Assembly (NCBI GenBank): GCA_029942205.1 | Contig: JAOZTL010000005.1 | Span: 3,604 to 19,423 of the forward strand | Length of the DNA stretch: 15,820 nt | Direction: 5' to 3' | Source of the DNA: Bacteroidales bacterium | GTDB taxonomy: Bacteria; Bacteroidota; Bacteroidia; Bacteroidales; JAOZTL01 | In this document: piece by piece, positions 6,492-13,953 of the stretch | How positions within the stretch are numbered: the stretch's first letter is position 1 | How the letters are laid out: each line of letters begins with the position of its first letter | The notes under the pieces: generated by a model | Databases searched by the model: none | What the model saw: the letters and a program-made list of their open reading frames with translations, nothing else | Told to the model about the DNA's origin: nothing | Position numbers and translations under genes: made by a program

Positions 6492-6681
6492 AAGATAAGG
6501 TCTTCAATCAGTTTAATATTGCTTCGTATTTTATTCTATTATATTTACAAACAAATAGCAAAATAAAAGCATATATTTTCACTCTTTTAGGGTGAAATAT
6601 TTGACCTATTTGATCTTACTCAACCATTGGAATTTACAGAATTATATAAGCAACATCAAAAAGATTGACGACCTTAATCTT
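6492..6681. mobile_element. MITE-like imperfect palindrome, about 180 bases, non-coding
   Basis: The left end from 6497 (AAGGTCTTCAATCAGTTTAA) and the reverse complement of the right end at 6675 (AAGGTCGTCAATCTTTTTGA) agree in 23 of 28 positions through ...TTGCTT. The match extends outward as AAGAT/AATCTT. Exactly at the centre (6577-6597) TTTCACTC-TTTTA-GGGTGAAA forms an 8-bp stem with one G-U pair. The whole unit is therefore roughly symmetric. It encodes nothing. Related single copies occur at 5631-5676 and 1447-1557. The pattern fits a miniature inverted-repeat element or a long intergenic hairpin. A clear target-site duplication is not visible, and mobility is an inference. Confidence 0.55.
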
Positions 6682-6763
6682 ATAATTATTACAAAAATAG
6701 CAGAAACACAGTTAGAAAATTATAATATTAAGCATAATCTAACGTTTTGAAATAAAAAATATT

Positions 6764-6771
6764 TAATTTTG
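6764..6771 (+). promoter_or_regulatory. Candidate -7 element for the Kelch lipoprotein gene
   Basis: TAATTTTG matches TAnnTTTG exactly, 68 bases before the start codon at 6840. A TTTG at 6746-6749 lies only 14 bases upstream, shorter than the usual 17-21, so the -33 element is unclear. Confidence 0.35.
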
Positions 6772-6839
6772 CATAAAATAGCTATGCGATTCCACAAAAT
6801 TATAGCACAAACCAAACCAAATAGAAAACATAAGCCAAA

Positions 6840-8300
6840 ATGAGAAATATATCTATCATTTCAGCCTTATTATTAAGTATAATAATGTTTTATAGTAGCT
6901 GTTCTAGCGATGGTAACCCGTACACAATCTACAAAATATATAGAGAAGGAGCTTACATTCGGCTAGATGGCGGTGAATTATCGACAAGCTGTCGCCCTGA
7001 TTCATTGGTAACAGTAACGTCATACAATGCAGAAATAAAAGGATTTTTCACTTATGCTGATGGCGATACTGTCTTATACTACGGTCATTGTTGGTCTACA
7101 AGCCCTGACCCACGAGTGGCTGTTGATACAATGCGCAGTCGTTTTAGTTCGAATGATCCCACAAATTTTGATCCTGCAACGATTATTGACACAAGAACAG
7201 CACATATCGGTTTATTAGCACAAAATACAACGTATTATTTACGATCTTACGTCATTACGGGCACGCCACAAGGCAAACCAGTAGATACTGGCTATAATCC
7301 TGAAACGCTAGTTTTCAATACATTACCACCGATTAATGAATGGGAACAGCGTAATAATTTTAACGGTTCGGCTCGTGTTGATCCTATTTCATTTACCATT
7401 GGCACAAAAGCTTATATTGGCACAGGCGACATTGGTAATCAGTTTACAAATGATTTTTGGGAATATGACTCCTATCAAGAACAATGGAAACAATTAGCAG
7501 ATGTTCCTGGTTTTAAGCGTACTGCGGCTGTTGGTTTTTCAATTGGCAGCAAGGGTTATGTTGGTTTGGGTGCGATCAATAGTGTCGATAAAGTATCCGA
7601 TTTCTATGAATATGAGCCATCTTCTGGAATTTGGGCTCCATTAGAATATCCGTTCAATGGATTTCCTCGTAGCCATGCCATCGCATTTTCGATTGATGTA
7701 AATGACGATGGAATTACCGACAGAGCATACGTCGGATTGGGAGAAGCAAACAGCCCAAAATATGATTTCCATGAATTTAATCCTAGCAATGCCGCAATTG
7801 GAGATGCCGTTTGGCAACAACGAACGAGTCCATTTCCGAGTGGTCCTGGACGCACGCGTTGTATCTCGTTTTCAATAAGTTCTATCGGCTATATTGGTCT
7901 AGGAGTTGATGAATATGGGAATTTTCTTAAAGATATGCGAAAATATAATCCAATTTTTGATAGTTGGTATCAAGTGTCTGATTTCCCAGGCGAAGCACGT
8001 GCCAATGCTGTTGGTTTTGAGATAGATAATCAAGGCTATATTGGTATGGGGGATAACATAACTATCTCAGGTACAGGATCAATGTTTAGTGATTTTTGGG
8101 AATACGATCCATTTAACGATCGTTGGTTTGAGCGTGCTAGTTACAAAATAAATAGCGAAAATACACTTCCAAAATATGTAACCGAAGCCACTTCTTTTTC
8201 TATCGGTCGGCAAGGTTTTGTTGTAGGTGGTCGTGTTCCGCTTGGTACAGATACCGAATTAAGTAGAGAAGTATGGACTTACAGACCTTATGGTGATTAA
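6840..8300 (+). CDS. Kelch-repeat surface lipoprotein with FN3-like N-terminal domain
   Basis: This 486-residue protein starts with a hydrophobic signal ending 'MFYSSC', giving a probable lipidated C21; the tyrosine at -3 makes the lipobox imperfect. Residues about 55-160 match the FN3-like domain common in Bacteroidota surface proteins ('YGHCWSTSPDP', 'NTTYYLRSYV'). From about residue 168 to the end there are six Kelch repeats with recurring 'GF-x-I-x-x-KGY-x-GLG' strands and 'DFWEYDP...W' ends, which should close a six-bladed propeller. Blade 3 carries an inserted acidic loop, D286-VNDDGITD-294, resembling a calcium-binding loop. A protein-binding or glycan-binding role at the cell surface is plausible, but no catalytic residues can be named. 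It is 41 bases upstream of an outer-membrane barrel gene, likely in one operon. Confidence 0.85.
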   Translation: MRNISIISALLLSIIMFYSSCSSDGNPYTIYKIYREGAYIRLDGGELSTSCRPDSLVTVTSYNAEIKGFFTYADGDTVLYYGHCWSTSPDPRVAVDTMRSRFSSNDPTNFDPATIIDTRTAHIGLLAQNTTYYLRSYVITGTPQGKPVDTGYNPETLVFNTLPPINEWEQRNNFNGSARVDPISFTIGTKAYIGTGDIGNQFTNDFWEYDSYQEQWKQLADVPGFKRTAAVGFSIGSKGYVGLGAINSVDKVSDFYEYEPSSGIWAPLEYPFNGFPRSHAIAFSIDVNDDGITDRAYVGLGEANSPKYDFHEFNPSNAAIGDAVWQQRTSPFPSGPGRTRCISFSISSIGYIGLGVDEYGNFLKDMRKYNPIFDSWYQVSDFPGEARANAVGFEIDNQGYIGMGDNITISGTGSMFSDFWEYDPFNDRWFERASYKINSENTLPKYVTEATSFSIGRQGFVVGGRVPLGTDTELSREVWTYRPYGD

Positions 8301-8341
8301 AAAAAACTGAAAACCTAACATATAACGAACGACATTAACGA

Positions 8342-9121
8342 ATGAAAAAAATAATTTTATTTATACTAATTTCTTCTTTAACCAATAAGGGCTTAGCTCA
8401 ATTCAACGAATTTCAGTATTTTACCATGCGAGCTGGCATGATACATAATATAGGGTTAGAAATGCCAAAAGTATATAATGACAGATATTTAGCTACACCA
8501 TCGGGTTATCTTCGCTTAGAAAATGTTCAAGTAACAACCTATACTATGGGAGCGCATGCAGGTTTATTTTTCCATTATGACTTTACAGATAAACAAGGTG
8601 TCATGTTTGGAGGTGAAATAAACAACTATGGCGTAAAATATCAATACGTAACTTCAATCAAAAATTATGGACTCATTGAAACCCATAATTTATATACCAT
8701 TGGGATTCCTGTTTTTCTAAAATTAGGAATGGAAATGTATGATAATCAAGCCTATTTCTTTATCGGAGCTCAATATAATCTGAATCTAAAATTGAAAGAA
8801 ACTCAAAATATTGATTGGGAAACAACAGCTAGTAATAGCTATTTTTTAGCAGAAAATCAAATAAGTACCGAGAATTTCATGCTTATACTTGGTTTTAATT
8901 TTTTTGTTTTTAATTTTGAATTAGATTTTTCGCCACAGAATTTTTTCAATACCGAATATGCATACGAAATTAGTCCCGATAATATGACCTACCCATACGC
9001 ATCACAACCTAAAAATCTAATTTTTTTTAAAACATCATTCAGTATTCCTCTCAATGATTGGGCTGAAACTAAAAATTATAAATTTAAAAAATTCATGAGG
9101 AAAGTAAAATTTTGGAGATAA
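8342..9121 (+). CDS. Outer-membrane beta-barrel protein
   Basis: The 259-residue product has a signal peptide (residues 1-19) ending 'KGLAQF', with cleavage expected after A19. The mature part alternates hydrophobic and polar residues in strands with glycine and aromatic girdles: 'MGAHAGLFFHYDF', 'GVMFGGEINNYGVKYQYV', 'LYTIGIPVFLKLGMEM' and 'AYFFIGAQYNLNL'. This pattern fits the small outer-membrane barrels (OmpA/PorT-like type) frequent in Bacteroidota. The last strand, 'LIFFKTSFSIPL', is followed by an unusual basic tail of about 20 residues ending 'KFMRKVKFWR'. That tail would face the periplasm if the barrel is standard. It probably shares an operon with the Kelch lipoprotein upstream, so the two may form a surface pair. 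The function is unknown. Confidence 0.75.
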   Translation: MKKIILFILISSLTNKGLAQFNEFQYFTMRAGMIHNIGLEMPKVYNDRYLATPSGYLRLENVQVTTYTMGAHAGLFFHYDFTDKQGVMFGGEINNYGVKYQYVTSIKNYGLIETHNLYTIGIPVFLKLGMEMYDNQAYFFIGAQYNLNLKLKETQNIDWETTASNSYFLAENQISTENFMLILGFNFFVFNFELDFSPQNFFNTEYAYEISPDNMTYPYASQPKNLIFFKTSFSIPLNDWAETKNYKFKKFMRKVKFWR

Positions 9122-9133
9122 TGAATTTCCGTA

Positions 9134-9187
9134 TTTCTATACTTTCTAAAATTTATACTAAAATGCTGCAATAATTTAGTATAGAAA
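9134..9187 (+). promoter_or_regulatory. Two mutually exclusive stems in the gap before the lipoprotein gene
   Basis: TTTCTATACT (9134-9143) can pair with AGTATAGAAA (9178-9187). TATACTAAA (9154-9162) can pair with TTTAGTATA (9175-9183). The right-hand arms overlap, so only one stem can form at a time. There is no T-tract, so this is not an ordinary terminator. It may be a processing or regulatory structure between the barrel and lipoprotein genes. Confidence 0.35.
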
Positions 9188-9211
9188 ATATAAATCAAAA
9201 AAATCTCATTA

Positions 9212-10048
9212 ATGAAACTATCAAATTTATCAAAAAAAAAAGTTCTATTATTTTTCAGCTCTTTTCTATTAACAGTACTTCTAAATATTTCGTGCAACGA
9301 AGACCAGAATAGTAATGAGGACGAAACGATAGATCAAACACAATTGGAGCGGACACACGACAAAGTTCGTGTTATTTTTTACTCACTGCCTTCACCTATA
9401 GAAGTATCTATGGTACTTGAAAGTTGTGGAGCAGAATATGTTCCTAGTTTATTAAACCCAACAAACAATATCGATCGTTACAACACCTCGTTCAGTATGG
9501 CGATCAATTTGGGTATTTATGGTGCAGATCTGAGTTATGCAAGCATTAATAAGCAAGCACAATCAACACTTAACTACATGAGTGCCAGCCTAAAACTTTC
9601 GGAAGAACTTGGTATCTTAGAAGCAATTACCGATGATCAACTCAAAATAATAAGTGACAGCATCAATAATCATGATGCTATTTTGCATATTATATCCGAA
9701 ACATTCATGAAGTCAAATTCTTATTTGGAAGAAAATTCACGACCAGAAATTGCTGCTGCAATTATTTCTGGCGGCTGGCTCGAAGGTTTGTACATTGGCT
9801 CACAATTAGCCATTATGTCTGATAGGAATACCGATTTAATTAATCATATTATTGGACAAAAATACGCACTTGAAGACTTATTAGGATTACTTAGTATTTA
9901 TAATGATGATAAAAACATCAAACAAATAATAAAAGAAATAAAATCAATACAAATAATATACGAAACGCTTGATAATACAAACAATAAAGTGCAATTCACT
10001 AAATTATGCGAAAAAGTAGCAAGTATTCGGAACAAATATATTGAATAA
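9212..10048 (+). CDS. Lipoprotein of a conserved Bacteroidota type, unknown function
   Basis: This 278-residue protein has a basic N-terminus and a hydrophobic segment ending 'LLNISC', so C28 is the likely lipidated residue, followed by an acidic Asn/Glu-rich tether. The body is predominantly helical, with 'SLPSPIEVSMVL', 'INLGIYGADLSYASI', 'LSEELGI' and 'GGWLEGLYIG'. I recall this combination from unnamed Bacteroidota proteins but cannot attach a function. No transmembrane segment or catalytic motif is visible beyond the signal. It lies 90 bases after the barrel gene, on the same strand, with two alternative hairpins between. It may be co-expressed with the Kelch-barrel pair. A 276-base AT-rich gap without visible genes follows it. 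Confidence 0.75.
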   Translation: MKLSNLSKKKVLLFFSSFLLTVLLNISCNEDQNSNEDETIDQTQLERTHDKVRVIFYSLPSPIEVSMVLESCGAEYVPSLLNPTNNIDRYNTSFSMAINLGIYGADLSYASINKQAQSTLNYMSASLKLSEELGILEAITDDQLKIISDSINNHDAILHIISETFMKSNSYLEENSRPEIAAAIISGGWLEGLYIGSQLAIMSDRNTDLINHIIGQKYALEDLLGLLSIYNDDKNIKQIIKEIKSIQIIYETLDNTNNKVQFTKLCEKVASIRNKYIE

Positions 10049-10324
10049 CGCTTCAAGCTTTTTCACTTATGAGAGATTCTTATAAATAATAAAACAAAAT
10101 TATTTGTATATTATTTACTTACTTGTAAATCATTGATTAATTAATATTATATAAGTGCGTGAATAACTACAAAAAGATCGAAAATTTTAATTAATTTAGT
10201 TAAACACAACTGTTTTTTTAAACTAAATACTTTAAAAGTTGTCGATACAAAAATAGAAATAAATTTTAACTCTATCGTTTTTAAATTATTGAATAATTTG
10301 AAAATACAATAAATATATTTTAAA

Positions 10325-10768
10325 ATGACATCAAAAATAAAATTCCTTCTAATTTTTTTACTTTTTAATTTTGCAATAAATTCAACTGCTCAATGTAAAT
10401 CATTTGCTGAAGTTCAAGCAGAGAAGCTATTAGGAAACTACATACAAAGTGGTCGCTATAATGCATTAAAACTAGATGAAGGAGATGAAATGCTCATGTA
10501 CAAGACTCTTTCGCCTGGATTAAATTATCGTTTTATCGTAATTGGATCAAGTGATTTGCCTGCAAATATAGAATTCAAAGTGCTGGATTGGAATAAAAAT
10601 GTTCTTTTCGACAATAAGAAAAATAATTATGTCAATCACTGGGATTTTAAAAGTGCTCAGAATCAACGTGTTCGCATTTGGGTAAAAGTACCTTTAGTGA
10701 ATGAATCAAAAAGACCTCTTCGTGGGTGTATTGCAATTATCACTGGATTTAAAAGAAGTTCAAAATAG
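10325..10768 (+). CDS. Small secreted protein, probable beta-sandwich, unknown function
   Basis: The 147-residue product has a signal peptide ending 'NSTAQC', with cleavage expected after A22; glutamine before the cysteine argues against a lipoprotein. The mature protein is rich in beta strands ('NYRFIVIGSS', 'IEFKVLDW', 'RVRIWVKVP'). It has only two cysteines, C24 near the start and C135 near the end, which could form a disulfide tying the termini. 'YIQSGRYNALKL', 'LFDN' and 'WDFKSAQNQ' recall an unnamed secreted Bacteroidota family, and the fold may resemble carbohydrate-binding or pre-peptidase C-terminal beta-sandwiches. That is a guess from strand pattern only. It ends at a bidirectional terminator shared with the convergent SPOR-like gene. 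Confidence 0.75.
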   Translation: MTSKIKFLLIFLLFNFAINSTAQCKSFAEVQAEKLLGNYIQSGRYNALKLDEGDEMLMYKTLSPGLNYRFIVIGSSDLPANIEFKVLDWNKNVLFDNKKNNYVNHWDFKSAQNQRVRIWVKVPLVNESKRPLRGCIAIITGFKRSSK

Positions 10769-10797
10769 GCTTTTCTAAGAAATTGAAAATAACAAAA

Positions 10798-10835
10798 ATT
10801 TTAGTCCACTCTAAAAATTTAGTCTGGACTAAAAT
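10798..10835. terminator. Bidirectional intrinsic terminator between convergent genes
   Basis: ATTTTAGTCCA (10798-10808) pairs perfectly over 11 bases with TGGACTAAAAT (10825-10835). The loop is 16 bases and can itself form a CTAAA/TTTAG stem. A T-rich run follows on the plus strand, and a T-rich run also follows on the minus strand. It sits between the stops at 10768 and 10845 and should serve both genes. Confidence 0.8.
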
Positions 10836-10844
10836 ATTTTTTTC

Positions 10845-11462
10845 TTAATTTTCTTCTTTTCGATATATTCTTTTAGCATCTTCAGCTTCTATTTGAGAGC
10901 TAAATGGTCCAATTGCTAAGTTTTTAAACATCAAGCCCTCAATCATTAAGCTGTAAAAAAGATCTACCGAGCCTTGCGCAACCCTTGCTGGTGTACGCTT
11001 AAATCTATAAGCTTTTGTTCTGCTATTCATCTCAAATTTCAAGAAAAACCAGAAAACATCTTCTTGTTCTACAAATTCAGCAAACGCCTCTTGCTTAAGC
11101 ACTGCTATTGAATCTGGTTTTTTCAAAACACCATACATTTCTTGTGCATGTTTCGCAAATTTAGGATCGTCATAGGGTCCTACTGGCAATTTTGATCCTT
11201 TATTTAGATACGTCCATAAGTCCTTTTCATAATCTTCTAACTGTCCATTTTTTATATTATTTCCCATTTTCCGTACCGTATATACTGGTCTGCCACTTGG
11301 CTGATTGTATTCTTTGAGCGGTTTTATCTCTGGGCGAATGTAAAACCAATAGACAATTCTGTCTTCATCATCACTTGAAGATCTCTTATTTTGAGCTAAT
11401 ATTTGATTGCTAAATGTAGAAAACACAAAAAAAGCAATAAGAAAGAATTTTAATTTATTCAT
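10845..11462 (-). CDS. Exported protein with two SPOR-like halves
   Basis: This 205-residue protein has a signal peptide ending 'NQILAQ', with cleavage expected after A23. The mature part appears to hold two related halves. The first starts 'VYWFYI' (37-42) and ends 'KLPVGPYDDPKFAKHAQEMY' (91-110). The second starts 'VFWFFL' (136-141) and ends 'LAIGPFSSQIEAEDAKRIY' (182-200). The ending GP-aromatic, then A-x-x-A-x-x-x-Y, is the hallmark of the last strand and helix of SPOR domains, which bind denuded peptidoglycan glycan strands. The rest of each half is too divergent to be certain. It lies 111 bases downstream of ppk1 on the same strand and could be read from the same transcript. A cell-wall or division-site role is an inference. 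Confidence 0.75.
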   Translation of the reverse strand: MNKLKFFLIAFFVFSTFSNQILAQNKRSSSDDEDRIVYWFYIRPEIKPLKEYNQPSGRPVYTVRKMGNNIKNGQLEDYEKDLWTYLNKGSKLPVGPYDDPKFAKHAQEMYGVLKKPDSIAVLKQEAFAEFVEQEDVFWFFLKFEMNSRTKAYRFKRTPARVAQGSVDLFYSLMIEGLMFKNLAIGPFSSQIEAEDAKRIYRKEEN

Positions 11463-11573
11463 TTTAATGAAAATTAATTATATTTATTAATAATAATTAT
11501 ACAAAATACACAACTAAAACAAGTATAATAAAATAACGCTTCTATAAAGAATAAATTGTAAAAATATAAGGTC

Positions 11574-13649
11574 TTAATATTTTTTATTGAGTAAAAACTG
11601 TTCAATAGCTATCTGTGCCCGCACTTTAGGTTCTGAATTTACTATCGAGATGTTCTCACATTCATCTCCTAACAAACAAGCCTTTACATTGTCTTTCAAT
11701 TGTATCGTCAGAATTTCAAGCAAATCTTTTTTTATCTGCTCATTAAAAATCGGGATGGCCGCTTCTACTCTTCTATTCAAATTTCGATGCATTAAGTCTG
11801 CTGAAGAAATGTAAGTTTCGTTTAGTCCATTATTATAAAAGACAAATATTCGTGCATGCTCCAAATATTTATCAACAATGCGTATTACTCTAATATTTTC
11901 GCTAAATTCCTTTTTCGGCACTAATCGACATATTCCTCTTATTATCAAATCAATAACAACTCCTGCCTGACTAGCAACGTACAACAAATCGATCATTTTT
12001 CGATCTTCTAAGCTATTCATTTTCAATAATACATAGCCTTTTTTTCCATCCTGTACATGTTTTATTTCTCTTTCGATACGTTTTTTAAATTCTGTTCTAA
12101 AATTAAACTTTGGAACCCACAAGTGCCTGAATTTAAAATCGTTTCCTGCAGGCGTTTCTAAGTATTCAAACATTTCTCTTACATCGTCTACAATTTCTTC
12201 GTTTGAAGTAAAGAATCCATGATCGGCATACAATTTTGCTGTTTTTTCATTAAAATTACCTGTACTCAAAAATGCATAACCACGCTGCTTGCCTTCTTTG
12301 GTCGAATTACGCCGAATAACTAAAGCTGCTTTTGAATGCACTTTCAAGCCTGGGATACTTGGTATTATTTTTATTCCAGCTTGCCGCATTTGCTCGGCAA
12401 ATTTAAGATTTGCTTCTTCGTCAAAACGAGCTTTCACTTCCACAAATACACTAACTCTCTTGCCATTACGAGCAGCACTAATCAATGCACTAACGATGGC
12501 CGAGTTCGTTGCTACTCGATACTGCGTTGTTTTTATTTCTTCCACTTTATGATCGATAGCTGCTTCATTAAAAAAACGTATTACATAATTATACGATTGA
12601 TAAGGAAAATGCAACATAATATCTTTTTCTTTTACTGCTTTAAGGATAGAAGGAGCTAAATCTAGCTCACGATGTGCCAAAGGTATGTTTCTTGGCAGCT
12701 CGAACTGTGGTACCAACGGGTTTGGGAAATCAAACAAGTCTGATAAATTATGATAACGCCCAGCAGGCATCAAATCTTCTTTTGATAAATTAAATGCTTG
12801 TTTTAATACGGATAAAAATTTTCTTGGTATTTTACTATCATAAATAAAGCGAGAAGGTGCACCTGTCTTTCGTTTCGACAAGTTTAGCTTTATTTTATTC
12901 ACTAAATTCCCTTTAAATTCGTCTTCAATTGCTAAATCTGCATTTCTCGAAAGCTTGATGCTATACGAATCAATCAAATTGTAGCCTGGAAATAAAATAT
13001 TCAAATTTAATCGAATAATATCTTCTAAAAAAATAATATAATATTTTTCATTACACTTCGGAAGTTCTATAAATCGAGGCAAATGGTGCGTTGGTATTTT
13101 GATAATCGCATAAGTTTTCTTTTTATTTTTTTTCTTGCTCTTTTTTTTTCGTTTTTTTTCTAACTCTATTGCTAAATAAATAACATTATCTTGTAAAAAA
13201 GATAACACATCACCTGTTGTTAATAATACAGCTTGGATATTAGGAAGTACTTCTCTCGAAAAATATTCATTCACAAATTCGACTTGCTCATTAGCGAGTA
13301 TTTCATTTTGATACAAAACAATGCCTATTTTTTCTAAACTAGGAATAATTTGCTTATCAAAATAATCTAAATATTCTTCTTGTTGCCTAGTTACCTCTGC
13401 ATTTATATCCGAAACAACTTTTGTTGGATCATAGCGTAATTTTGCCATGTTCTCTACCGATAAATCAAATAAACTTCTATAATTAGCCACTCTAACACGA
13501 TAAAACTCATCTAAATTAGATGAATAAATAGCTAAAAAGCGAATCTGTTCATAAAGCGGAAGTTTTTTAGATTTTGCTTCATTCAACACCCGATAATTAA
13601 ACGATAGCCAGCTCAATTCTCGATCAAAATATTTGCTTGATTTTTCCAT
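11574..13649 (-). CDS. ppk1: Polyphosphate kinase 1
   Basis: PPK1 reversibly transfers the gamma phosphate of ATP onto a growing polyphosphate chain. The 691-residue length is standard for the family. The N-terminal domain opens with 'YFDRELSWLSFNYRVLNEA'. The autophosphorylated histidine is H438 in 'KVHSKAAL' (E. coli H435), and the second essential histidine is H598 in 'YLEHARIFVF' (E. coli H592). 'FLSTGNFNEKTAKLYADHG' and 'SSADLMHRNLNRRVE' are the expected phospholipase-D-like motifs. An oddity is a nearly pure lysine run at residues 165-178 (KKRKKKSKKKNKKK) in the head domain, encoded by A8-A9 tracts. The frame remains open. No exopolyphosphatase (ppx) gene is adjacent. The start is the first Met of the conserved N-terminus. 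Confidence 0.97.
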   Translation of the reverse strand: MEKSSKYFDRELSWLSFNYRVLNEAKSKKLPLYEQIRFLAIYSSNLDEFYRVRVANYRSLFDLSVENMAKLRYDPTKVVSDINAEVTRQQEEYLDYFDKQIIPSLEKIGIVLYQNEILANEQVEFVNEYFSREVLPNIQAVLLTTGDVLSFLQDNVIYLAIELEKKRKKKSKKKNKKKTYAIIKIPTHHLPRFIELPKCNEKYYIIFLEDIIRLNLNILFPGYNLIDSYSIKLSRNADLAIEDEFKGNLVNKIKLNLSKRKTGAPSRFIYDSKIPRKFLSVLKQAFNLSKEDLMPAGRYHNLSDLFDFPNPLVPQFELPRNIPLAHRELDLAPSILKAVKEKDIMLHFPYQSYNYVIRFFNEAAIDHKVEEIKTTQYRVATNSAIVSALISAARNGKRVSVFVEVKARFDEEANLKFAEQMRQAGIKIIPSIPGLKVHSKAALVIRRNSTKEGKQRGYAFLSTGNFNEKTAKLYADHGFFTSNEEIVDDVREMFEYLETPAGNDFKFRHLWVPKFNFRTEFKKRIEREIKHVQDGKKGYVLLKMNSLEDRKMIDLLYVASQAGVVIDLIIRGICRLVPKKEFSENIRVIRIVDKYLEHARIFVFYNNGLNETYISSADLMHRNLNRRVEAAIPIFNEQIKKDLLEILTIQLKDNVKACLLGDECENISIVNSEPKVRAQIAIEQFLLNKKY

Positions 13650-13876
13650 TTCTTCAATATATTACAATCCTAGACTCGTATTTTTACTGCTTATTTTCAG
13701 ACCGTTTCTAATAAATTGATAATGAAAATCAACAAATTAAGCGTAAATTCACACAATTAATAATACAATATGACAATTAATTAAAACATAACGATATGCT
13801 AATCCAAAATAATAAAACTAACGAAGCCTGAATCCAAACAAATATAGCTATTTTTTTAATCAAATATAAATTTATC

Positions 13877-13907
13877 GAAAAAAAAAGCCCAGATAAAATC
13901 TGAGCTT
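13877..13907 (-). terminator. Intrinsic terminator after icd
   Basis: On the minus strand AAGCTCAGAT (13907-13898) pairs with ATCTGGGCTT (13894-13885) over 10 positions with one G-U, around a three-base loop. It is followed by a run of T residues to 13878. This should end the isocitrate dehydrogenase transcript. Confidence 0.85.
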
Positions 13908-13921
13908 TTAGAGTTTTCTTT

Positions 13922-13945
13922 TTCAGAATTCATTAAAATTCTGAA
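13922..13945 (-). terminator. Second hairpin just after the icd stop codon
   Basis: TTCAGAATT and AATTCTGAA (13922-13930 with 13937-13945) form a perfect 9-bp stem around a six-base loop, 8 bases past the stop. There is no T-tract after it on the minus strand, so it more likely protects the mRNA 3' end than terminates. The true terminator is 15 bases further on. Confidence 0.5.
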
Positions 13946-13953
13946 TACTTTAA

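Larger units (their letters stand above)
6330..6839. other. 510-base gap between divergent ahpC and Kelch lipoprotein genes
   Basis: No open frame here resembles a protein. The gap holds the ahpC promoter (6385-6412), the palindromic repeat element (6492-6681) and a candidate -7 box for the Kelch gene (6764-6771). The rest is A/T-rich sequence without visible structure. Confidence 0.75.
13650..13953. other. Gap of 304 bases between ppk1 and icd
   Basis: No gene is visible. The right half holds the icd 3' hairpins described separately. On the minus strand TATATTTG (13846-13839) matches the -7 consensus TAnnTTTG and could start a ppk1 transcript with a leader of about 180 bases. TTTG lies only 14 bases upstream, so this promoter is tentative. 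Confidence 0.5.

Noticed and set aside
6746..6771. Complete -33/-7 promoter for the Kelch gene
   Set aside because: The TTTG at 6746-6749 is only 14 bases from the -7 box, outside the usual spacing, so only the -7 element was kept as a candidate.
9076..9297. Minus-strand open frame of 73 codons overlapping the barrel and lipoprotein genes
   Set aside because: It covers the ends of two convincing plus-strand genes and their hairpin gap and has low-complexity content; it is a shadow frame.
11567..11595. A further copy of the AAGGTC repeat at the ppk1 stop codon
   Set aside because: Only about nine bases (AAGGTCTTA) match before the alignment fails; this is expected by chance.
12289..12659. 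Plus-strand open frames inside ppk1
   Set aside because: They lie antisense to conserved polyphosphate kinase motifs, so the openness follows from the coding strand's codon use.
13121..13160. Frameshift in ppk1 at the homopolymer runs
   Set aside because: The frame stays open through the runs and both catalytic histidines follow at the expected spacing, so the gene is intact as given.
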